From assembly GCF_963966145.1 (NCBI RefSeq), contig NC_091049.1:6076001-6140000 (forward strand): DNA of 64,000 nucleotides, in the 5' to 3' direction. The notes below the pieces were generated by a model, which saw only the letters and a program-made list of their open reading frames with translations, made no database searches and was not told where the DNA came from. Made by a program: the position numbers and the translations under genes. The stretch is from Tenebrio molitor (Eukaryota > Arthropoda > Insecta > Coleoptera > Tenebrionidae). Positions 55,886 through 64,000 of this stretch are shown here, one piece after another. Positions within the stretch are counted from its first letter, which is position 1, and each line of letters opens with the position of its first letter.

Positions 55886-56239
55886 AAAACAATTTGATTT
55901 AACAAACACTAATAAATTAATAACAACACAAGCCAACGCGTGTGTCAATTGTCTCTTATCTATGACTGACCTCTATAACATGGACTGCGTGTGTAGTGCT
56001 CCCCCTAGATAAAGAAGAGAATAGATTGGCCACTCTCTCAGATTCAACGGATAACAAGTTTCGGCGCCATCTATAGTTGCCGCAAAAAAGTTTTACGAAG
56101 AGTCGGTAAAAAGTTGATTGGAGGCCTGTAATCGTGCTAAGGCGGCAAAATTGAATCCTGTACTATGCACTGCTTCCAAAAAAATTTTTAGGGTGATAAT
56201 TCAAAACAAGGTCAAATAAAATGTTACAATATTTATTAT

Positions 56240-56400
56240 AAAACATGTTTTATAAAAAAATTAAAATTTAATTTTTTTATAAAACATGTAAGAATACAAA
56301 AATTGATACATTCGCTTTGCTCGTATATCAATTTTTGTATTCTTACATGTTTTATAAAAAAATTAAATTTTAATTTTTTTATAAAACATGTAAGAATACA
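56240..56400. repeat. Inverted expansion of a hairpin in copy 2
   Basis: Where copy 1 has one ATAAAACATGTAAGAATACA-AAAATTGATA unit, copy 2 has three in alternating orientation joined by AAAAAAATTAAATTTTAATT linkers. Such back-and-forth copies point to template switching at a hairpin or palindromic duplication. Confidence 0.75.
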
Positions 56401-56488
56401 AAAATTGATATACGAGCAAAGCGAATGCATAAAACAAGGCGTTTCTACATAAAGTTCATTCACGTTGGATTTTATTTATTTTATCTAA

Positions 56489-56848
56489 TCCCGTGGGATA
56501 AATGACACTTATCCCACTCATTTGAGTGGAATAAGGAACTTCATTACCGGACGCATTGCATTACTCCACTCAGTGGGATAAGTGAGCTTCATTACCCCAC
56601 TCAGTGGGATAAGTTAGTCATTATTCCACTGAGTGGTGTAATGAAAGTGGCGGAAATAAATTAGATTTACCTTTTTTTTTTTTAATTCGGGGCGGTCTTA
56701 GATAAAATTTTGTACATAACACGTGGGCTAAAGCATATTACAGGTAACTCGTGTGATTACAGATGAACTCGGGCTAACGCCCTCGTCATCTGCAATCTTC
56801 ACACTCGAATCCTGTAATATTGCTTTTATCCCACTAATTGTGTAAATA
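56489..56848. mobile_element. ~360-bp insert with repeated CACTCAGTGGGATAAG words
   Basis: Absent from copy 1 at the matching place (31,895). It contains five or more forms of CCACTSAGTGGRATAA in both orientations, near-palindromic, then a TGTGATTACAGATGAACTCG hairpin-type pair at 56,750-56,820. No coding content; ends are uncertain because the site is a TTTA-rich run. Confidence 0.6.
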
Positions 56849-58333
56849 ACTATTATTTATTTATTTATTTATTTTTTTATTTATTTATTTATTTATTTAT
56901 TTTTTATTTTATTTATTCTTTGAAGGTAGAGAAGGTAAGGTAGGTGAATTTGGTATTTTTTAAAAGCGCAAGTCAAGAGAAAGACAATAAAACCACTTTT
57001 ATTCGATTTTGTTATTTACTTGATTTACTGGTTAATTAACATGTTAAAAATCCGGTAAATTATGTAAATTATATAATTTACCGGTAAATTTACAACACTA
57101 GACTCAAAATAATGAAATAATTTATCTTGTGTTTTTTCAATTTTCTGAATCTCCTATTATTCTTTTAAAGTTTTCGTAGTAGGTACCTATTTAATGTAGT
57201 GTTAACGTTGTGTAGATGTTAGTCGGGTGTGGTGTTTAGTTTATTTATAAGTGGTATTTGGTTAAGTGCATTGTGAAAACTTGCGGAAGAAGAAGTAATG
57301 TTAATGTTACTTTTCAAATTTTTCCAAAGACATGCTTTACACCTACTTGATGAAAAAGCTTGTGTTTTGCTTTGTATTTTAATAATTTCATTTTTTAATA
57401 TATTTTTTTAGATGGGATATAATGTTTTATTTCTTTTAATATTGTTTTAAACTTCATTTTGTAAAAAAATTGTAACATGTGTTTTGATTAATCCATGATT
57501 TTTGTGATTAACACATGTTGCAGATTTTTTACAAAAAATTAAGAAATTTACGAAAGTGATGAAATCCAACATTTGAATTTCCCGCAATGCGATACAACTA
57601 GCGCTTGTGCGGCATTACCCTGAACCTTAAAGTACAAATTGTGGTGGGGACGCTAGAGTCGCCAATCTATAGCTATATATATATTTATAATCTATGGGCC
57701 CAGGCCCACAGGAACGGCCGCTGTGTCAACACTGTCAACCTATGGTGTCAACTCTCAACTGTGTATATTATGTGGTCTACGCAATGGAACCACAACCGAC
57801 AAGTAAAAATCCAAACTGAATTATCGACCGAAAAAGCGTCACGCTCGATCCTGGTCTAGATGGCGCTAACCATATTATCGTTCATGGCCAACTTCATCTA
57901 GCTTCCGCTGCGCTCCATACGGCCGTAACATTATGCCAATTTTCACGCAATTTTCATTGTTGAAATTGATTCTACTAATCTCAAAAAATCGTTTGGTAAC
58001 TAGCCCCAACTAGCGGAGAAAAATGTTAATAACAATGATTGACGTTTCCTTCAAAAGTGTCATGAAGTTTCAAAAAGATATGAAAATCAAACGAAAATAT
58101 GTAATAGTCTTGTAAAACTGGAAAATACATAACTATCCCTCCGCCACCCGACGGCACGGCAATTTTGCCGGAGTACATACACTATTACGGATATTACTAT
58201 CAAGTAATTGTGCAGTGCTTATCAACATAATTACCGGCGTCTCGCCTCCGCATTTTGACTTTGTTGTGTATTATGTTCTGTGTCAATGTTAAGGAATTTC
58301 CTCACGATATGACATGAGTACAATTATATACCT

Positions 58334-58640
58334 TTTCCGACGACCACTATGCAATGTGGCACATTTCACACAGTTTTCCCTCAGTGAAAATTTAAAATTG
58401 CAAACGATTTCAACACGAACACGAACGAACAGCCTAACCGTGTACAATGAAAAATTTGAGAAATCTGATTGGCCGACAGCTGTGCGTTTTTATATTGTAG
58501 GTACACGGGCCGATGATTAACGATGTCTATCTCCGCGCAACGGCATAATTATTTTGTCCGCAGCTCTGTCGAATAATATTTGAAGTTTGAAGGGACGCCG
58601 AATATTAGCGTTTTTTTTTTGTGGTCGTCGGAAAAATATC
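58334..58640. mobile_element. ~300-bp MITE with TTTTCCGACGACCAC ends
   Basis: TTTTCCGACGACCAC at the left is inverted at about 58,620-58,636. It marks the right limit of repeat copy 2. Confidence 0.55.
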
Positions 58641-58765
58641 GTGTATACCACGTGTTGAAAATTCGATTTCACACTCGTTTGCTTAAGCCACGCGCCTACG
58701 GCTTGTGGCTCAATTCTGCAAACTCGTGTGAAATCTTTCATTTTCAACTCTTGATATACAATATA
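58640..58765. repeat. ~125-bp imperfect hairpin
   Basis: GTATACCACGTGTTGAAAAT, GATTTCACAC, CGTTTGC and GCCAC pair with GTGGC, GCAAAC, GTGTGAAATC, ATTTTCAAC and TATAC. The loop carries GCGCCTACGGC. Confidence 0.65.
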
Positions 58766-59324
58766 CTATTTTGAATGTGTTCCCTAAATCCAGAATTTTT
58801 AAATTTTTAAAAAGAGATTGCGGTACTATTCCCGTTGCTGAAATTGTAAGTGGTAAAACAGAAATTTTTTCTAAACTCCAAAGATTTCTCATAGCAACGG
58901 AGAGCTCTAAATATTTATTAATTTTTGTGTTATATGTCTGTGTTATATTATGGGAATTTGGAACAGCTATATCTAAAAGATATCCTTGCTTTTGTTGTTT
59001 ATTTAAAATAATAATGTCTGGTCTGTTATGCTGAATGTGAATGTCAGTTAAAACTGTGCGATCAAAATATAATTTGTAATTGTCATTTTCCAAACAACTT
59101 TCTGGTTTATAAATATAGTGTGGTTGTGTATCCTTTAATAAGTTGAATTTAACTGCTAAATTCATGTGTATAATTTTAGCGAATATATCATGACGTTTTT
59201 TATATTCGTTTTGAGCCAAAACGGTGAAAGAAGAAATGATGTGTTCAATGGTTTCCCCTTCAGTTCCGCAAATTCTACATTTATCGATGATCGACTGTAA
59301 ACTAACTATATTTAATATGTACAT
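58710..59324 (-). pseudogene. C-terminal fragment of an RLE-type non-LTR retrotransposon
   Basis: An open frame of 204 codons. It shows CRICGTEGETIEHII, a CCHC-like site (Cys-x2-Cys...His; the second is changed), YKKRHDIFAKIIH, then TDIHIQHNRPDIIILNK and KQGYLLDIAVPNSH. The spaced RPD...D pattern is the restriction-like endonuclease of R2/R4/NeSL-type elements, which nicks the target before reverse transcription. SLEKISVLPLTISATGIVPQ follows. The reverse transcriptase is absent (5' truncation, as usual in such inserts). The last ~20 residues overlap the hairpin and may be foreign. Confidence 0.75.
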
Positions 59325-59430
59325 TATTTACATAAAACAATGGAAAAGGAACAAAACTCGAAAGTAACTTAATTTTAAACAGCATAAAGGAGTGATAACT
59401 GAAGAACATACCTAAATGTGTGGATAGGTA

Positions 59431-59841
59431 TAGTCGTTTTCAACGACATCCGTGCTGTCAGTGTCATTTTTAATATGTTGGTGCAGATTGTACTCACAAA
59501 TTTATAACCAGTATTCAGAGTATAAGAAAATCCTAGTTATAAAAATGTCAAACAAGAAATTGAGGTTATGGTAAAAGAAAATTTACATTTCGTGAAACGT
59601 CAACAACAAACGATAAAACCCAATCTTCAACATGGTGTAAAACATGGTTAAACGAAGTCATCCTCGGAATCCGAATCAGACTACATTTTTTATCGGAAAT
59701 GATAAATAATAATTTGAATTTGTCAATTTGCCGCGTCAGGATAAATTGCCAAATTAGGAAATTCAAAATTACTAAACTGAAACACCCAGTGATGCCAACA
59801 TGCTGTCATACTGGCAGCACGGATGTCATTGAAAACGACTA
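59431..59841. mobile_element. 411-bp MITE with TAGTCGTTTTCAA ends
   Basis: TAGTCGTTTTCAACGACATC-CGTGCTG at left is inverted at the right with one change. TA flanks both sides, so Tc1/mariner-type. Non-coding. Confidence 0.8.
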
Positions 59842-60211
59842 TATGTAGGTATGTAGGTACAGTTGCGGCCGTTGAAAACTCAGACACTTTGACAACGCCA
59901 AACTTTCGGCTTTGTAAATGGGATTGAAAGTGACGTTACTCAAAATGTCACTCAAACATTGGGTGGTATGAATAAAAGTGAGTGTATACTTCATTCTCTA
60001 AAATGTGGAGTACGAGTATAGACTCCCAATCCTAATAATAAAATATGAGTATCACCTCGAGGCAGGAGTACATACTCTTATGTAAAATTTGGTATGAGTA
60101 GTTACTCTATTTTTATAAGAATAAAATATTTGTTCATGCTCAAATTTGTGAGTAGATTCTCATGTTCAGTTGAGTCTGGTCCGTTGCCGACTCCACATCG
60201 AAAATTTCGAA

Positions 60212-61217
60212 ATGGCGGAGTTCATAAATCCGATAGTGCGCAGAAGAAAATTCTATAACGTGCGAAAATTGACTTGTACTCGAGACTACAAATCTTTGTA
60301 TCGATTTGATGAAGTAAATGTTCAATGGATGGCAACATATTTTATGGGACAAGAGAAGAACGAGAAAAGAGGCGGTGCTTTATCAAATGTCGATAAGCTT
60401 AAAATATTTTTGAGATGCGTGGGTGATCCAGGTTTCCAGACAGGAGTTGCTGAAGATATAAGCATCCACCAAACAACTGTATCGAAAATTATTGTCGAAA
60501 TAATGGATAAGATTTTACCAAAAGCATCAACTTGGATAAAATTTGCTCAAACTGAAGCAGAAATACAGAATGCCAAAAGAGAATGGCTAGATAAATACAA
60601 TTTTCCAGCAGCAATAGGTGTTATCGATTGTACACACATTAGAATTGTCAAGCCCTCGGTACATGGGGATGAGTATATTAACAGGAAGGGGTTTCCAAGT
60701 ATAAATGTGTAAGCCACTTGCAATAGTGAAGAGTGGTTCATTAGTGTCCACGTATCTTGGCCAGGATCTGTACATGATGCAAGAATCTGTCGAAACTCGG
60801 ACATAAAAAGAGTAATGGAAGAAAATCGAGAAAAGGCATTACTTTTAGGAGATGAAGGGTATTGCACCTTGGTTAATGACACCTTTTAAAAATCCTCAAA
60901 CTCCCGAAGAAAGGGCTTACAACAAATTATTTACCAAAGAGAGAGTCATTATTGAAAGATGTTTTGGACAACTAAAGCAAAGATTCCCAGTGTTACAGTA
61001 CAAAGTTCGATTAGCACTAAAATCAGTACCAAAATTGATTATTTGTTGTTTTATTTTACACAACATTGCCAAATATTTAAAAGATGAAATGGAACTACTG
61101 CAGCAAATTGACCTTGAAGAGAATGAAATCCAAGAAGAACCTATGAATAACATCCGTTTTCGTGGCCAACAAAAAAGACGAGAAATAGCTTATATCATCT
61201 ACGAGCAAAATTTATAG
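60212..61217 (+). pseudogene. Second Harbinger-like (HARBI1) transposase, two lesions
   Basis: From the ATG at 60,212 the frame encodes a basic HTH-like N-terminus and a DDE_Tnp_4 core: IGVIDCTHIRIVKPS (first Asp), EYINRKGFPSINV, then TAA (60,710-60,712) where the family has Gln. The frame continues after it with ATCNSEEWFISVHVSWPGSVHDAR and LLLGDEG (second Asp), then shifts at about 60,857 to GIAPWLMTPFKNP and RVIIERCFGQLKQRFP (Glu). The distance of its sequence from the 46.5-kb transposase shows a different subfamily. Many GAGTA...TACTC words sit upstream (59,990-60,160), perhaps subterminal binding sites. Confidence 0.85.
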
Positions 61218-62177
61218 GAGCTTTGAAGATGTAATCATAATTTTGATGAAAGTAAGAAGTACATAGTTTTTTCAATGTTGTGGACCGAATTCATAGTTAT
61301 TATAACGTTTATTGATTAAATTAAAAAATTAAACGAAAACGTTTATTCCTAGTTAAGTACTTTTTTTCTTATAAATGTTCTTTTTGGGACCGAGTTGGCT
61401 ATGATTTTTTCTTTTCATGTTGGACTAACTGATTCAGTGATGCAACGGATGCAATTTTTTTTTCTGTCAGTGTCTGTTCGACATTTTCTTGCCACCGGAT
61501 TGATCATTTTAATATTCGTAAGAAACTAAATGATTTGTTAAGCGTGTAAAAATAATTTAAATTTCCGTCAAAGGAACAGTCAAAATTGCCAAAATAATTT
61601 TGTGTGCAACCGTACGCGAAATGAGCACTTCGCGTGCCTAGAGCAGGCCGCGAAATTGAATTTCGCAGCCGTTGCCTTGACGACGGCCGTAAAAGTAAAA
61701 GTCATTTCAATATTTATTTATTATCACAATTACAACATATCTATCTCTATATTTGCGGTGTGATCTTACAAAATCTGGATTGGGTACAGTTAAAGTTTGA
61801 TTTATGCCAGTTTTTGTGTCAGGAACGGCCGCTATTAGTACAGAATTTTCATCCGGTTTGAAGTTCCCGCCAATTTCAAATGGAGTGGTCGCCTGATGAT
61901 TCGATGATTGACGTATTGACGAGTCGGTAAAAAAGATCGATCTAGAACAGACACGTATGAATTAGGTTAATTTTCCACCGGTCAAAAAGGGAAATATCTA
62001 GTAACTAGTAAGTAGTAACATATCCTGAATCATGAATGGCATCAACAGACATTTTGGTTTATTTGTCTCTTCGCACGGCATCTGATATTTCCACGATTAA
62101 AATAACCTAAAACTTATAACAGAATTTAACGTTTACCTGTCACAATAAATAAATTCCAGTAAATAGGTAAGCCAATG
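61218..62177. other. Spacer without a gene
   Basis: Contains a short GCCGCGAAATTGAATTTCGC hairpin near 61,650 and otherwise AT-rich sequence. The left flank of the LTR element begins at 62,177. Confidence 0.4.
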
Positions 62178-62392
62178 TGTTAACGCCCGGCGCCCAAAAA
62201 CAAGTCGATACGTTTTTAATCGGTTTATTCTTCTCGACGCGTTAATTACAAGTCAGGACTTCAGGAGTTTTTCCCCACGCGCTCCCCTCGTCGGCAGTCC
62301 TCGGATCTCCTCGGGTCACTCCGACACGATGGAGCGCTGCTCGGGGACTTCCCGCGAGGGATCCTCCCTTCGCCCATTAGGGAATCGTAACA
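62178..62392 (-). repeat. Putative 3' LTR of a Gypsy-like element
   Basis: Read on the minus strand the 215-bp segment starts TGTTACGATTCCC and ends GCGTTAACA, i.e. TG...CA limits, with an AATAAA about 50 bases before the end. It lies 375 bases past the pol stop. The start matches that of the LTR at 63,436 (TGTTACGATT). A paired LTR is outside the window. Confidence 0.55.
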
Positions 62393-62765
62393 TTCGGCCA
62401 TCCTGGCAACAACGAAGCGCGTCCTCGCGCTGTGCTGGGATGCTCCGGCCCTGAAACATGTCACATTTTCAACAGTATCATGCACCTTGCGGTATTCTGC
62501 TGCTGGTTGAGATCTGTACAACGTTCTCCAGAGCCGCCGCGGCCTCACCTGGGCTCCCCTGGCTCTCTCTCTCGCCTGTTCGGGTTCGCCGACTATGCCA
62601 CACAGGCAGCCCGATCATGCCACACAGGTCATCACTACAGGCAGGCAAACCTGTCATTAGCCACACAGGCTACCTTTCGCTGCTACTTTGTACAGATCCC
62701 AGCCACTGCCTTCGTCTTCCTCACTCTCTCCCTTTTTTTTTTTTTTTTTTCCAGCGCACTTCTGA

Positions 62766-63435
62766 CTAACCCTCCAGGAGATCAATTAGATCCTCCCTCT
62801 CTCTCTCACTGTTGTCACTCTCCGTGTCATACTCCACCGCTGCTTTGAAGGGTCGAAGTGCGTCAACCGCTACCAGAACACGATAATTCTTGTACCCTCT
62901 CACGCCTCGTACGCTCGTGATCTGATATCGGTCGTTACCAAAGACCTTAGTCACCCTATAAGGTCCGACAAATTTTGCTGCAACCTTTGTGCTAACACCC
63001 TTCGTGTTGCCAGCGGATCCGCCGCGCCACAAAACCAGGTCACCTTTGCTATACTTGCGAGGGACTTTTCGTTTCCGATCGAAAGCAACTTTCATTTTTT
63101 TGGCAACCCTCTTCAAATTTTCTCGCGCCGCCTCCCTCTTTTCCTCTACACTGGTACTACTACCTGCCACTTCCAAATCCTGTAACAACCTCCCCTTGTT
63201 ACTAAACATCAATTCGTAAGGGCTATATTTTGTGCTAGAGTTAACCGTGTTGTTCATGCCCCACACGACTTCTGGAAGTGCAGTGTCCCAGTAACACTCA
63301 GAGCCGTTCACTGACGCGCAAAGGGCGTCCAGGAGGGTTCGATGGTACCTCTCCACTTGCCCATTTGCCCGAGGCGTCGCAACCGCAGTCATGACATGTT
63401 TGATCTGTTTATCGTCAACAAATTCTTTGAAGTAC
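62766..63435 (-). CDS. Integrase end of a Gypsy-like LTR retrotransposon (partial)
   Basis: The frame is open from 63,435 (cut by the next LTR) to the stop at 62,766. It shows the end of an integrase core (TPRANGQVERYHRTLLDAL holds the last acidic residue and its neighbours), then PYELMFSNKGR, a basic linker and a chromo-like/GPY-type C-terminal block (FVGPYRVTKVFGNDRYQI). Integrase inserts the DNA copy into host chromosomes. The catalytic Asp residues, reverse transcriptase and gag would lie upstream of the break. 62,393-62,765 between stop and LTR is non-coding with a T-run at 62,731-62,752. Confidence 0.8.
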
Positions 63436-64000
63436 TGTTACGATTTAAATCGCCGCGCGATTGTAAATCTTCGCGATTTTTCTAGAATGTTCTAGAATTC
63501 ATCGCGACGGAAACGTACTAGGACTTCCGCCGAAAAATCTGCGCACAGAGGGGGTGGAAGCTATAAATCGGGGGAACCAGAGACAGAACGGGGATTTTTC
63601 ACGACCTTTTGCCGGGAGTGTTGTGAGTGCCTGGGGAGAGTCAAGGGGACAGTGATCGAGTGAATTTGCAGGGCTGACGAGACGACGTAGTGGAGTTCAC
63701 GAGGGCCGTTGGAGACGATTCGTCAAAGTACCACCGCCCACATCGCCAAGCGGATCAAGGACTTCACTACGGAAGGTTCCAAACCGAACGCTTTTGCGGA
63801 TCAGGATCTCGTCGAGTTCTGTCAGTCCAGGTCGTCCCCGGACTCACCGGAAGGTGCCGGATCTACCCTCCAGCAAGTCAGGAGCAGTGGTGACACCCCA
63901 TTTACACAGGCCGTGGCTTCCAAAGTTTCGGTTGTATTTTGTCACTCCGTCGAACTAATTGAGCGTTTGTATTTAACTATAGTCAAATTTCCATTGTCAC
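63436..64000 (+). repeat. LTR of a second Gypsy-like element, running off the window
   Basis: Starts TGTTACGATTTAAATCGCCG, directly interrupting the integrase frame of the minus-strand element, with AGTAC as the likely left target copy. Inside are a CTAGAATGTTCTAGAA palindrome (63,482-63,498), a TATAAA box at 63,562 followed by a GC-rich transcript-like leader. The end and any internal coding region are outside. Confidence 0.6.

Larger units (their letters stand above)
55886..58338 (+). repeat. Copy 2 of the 2.4-kb repeat
   Basis: Collinear with 30,691-34,962 minus the two elements inserted there. Copy 2 keeps the single GCGTGTG and TATCGTTC target sites. It has its own additions: a hairpin expansion at 56,240-56,400 and an insert at 56,489-56,848. 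It also starts further left (ACCCCCTAAAAACAATTTGA), as the inverted copy at 30,084 does. It ends where a MITE begins at 58,334. Confidence 0.85.

Overview
The window looks like nuclear DNA from an insect, most likely a beetle or close relative (inference). It is AT-rich with short GT-AG introns of about 50 bp. It carries an intact animal MINDY3 deubiquitinase gene with 8 small exons, BTB, FLYWCH and zeste-like Myb domains typical of insect regulators, and a dense, nested load of transposable elements typical of insect heterochromatin or gene-poor euchromatin. I saw no bacterial operons, rRNA or tRNA genes.

Region by region. 0-7 kb is gene-like and relatively GC-rich. On the minus strand are an HTH-BTB transcription factor gene running off the left edge, an integrase-zinc-finger (KRBA2-like) remnant, a zeste-like Myb/SANT exon and a two-exon FLYWCH gene. 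A mariner remnant (1.4-2.4 kb) lies between them. 9.3-11.3 kb holds the complete MINDY3 gene (442 aa). 12-12.9 kb is a degenerate ~165-bp tandem repeat. 16.1-20.2 kb has a CCP fragment and a CCP-trypsin modular serine protease gene with an in-frame stop and a second, inactive-looking protease domain. 21.4-26.1 kb is a 4.7-kb DNA transposon with perfect 29-bp terminal inverted repeats and ATAT flanks. It contains a broken DDE-like transposase, a 195-bp palindromic MITE inside the transposase, and a Crypton-like tyrosine-recombinase fragment. 26.5-34.9 kb and 55.9-58.3 kb contain two copies of a ~2.4-kb repeat (plus an inverted partial copy at 28.6 kb) which differ by inserted elements with clear target duplications. 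36.8-38.0 kb has two elements sharing three copies of one 8-bp target. 40.2-44.1 kb is a decayed P-element transposase gene with a THAP domain. 45.8-50.6 kb is a three-level nest: a MITE with an 8-bp target duplication holds a PIF/Harbinger element (transposase plus zinc-finger/Myb protein), whose transposase is split by an ORF1-only non-LTR retroelement with a 15-bp target duplication. 53.2-55.1 kb holds an intact two-exon AAA-ATPase-like/PD-(D/E)XK nuclease gene, a family best known from bacteria. 58.7-63.4 kb has an endonuclease-type LINE tail, a second Harbinger pseudogene and the 3' end of a Gypsy-like LTR element, which is cut at 63,436 by the LTR of a second element.

Few of these genes work together. 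The convincing host genes are MINDY3, the BTB, Myb and FLYWCH regulators and perhaps the AAA/nuclease gene. The rest is a record of repeated transposon insertion into older transposons, and empty versus filled sites can be compared inside the window itself.
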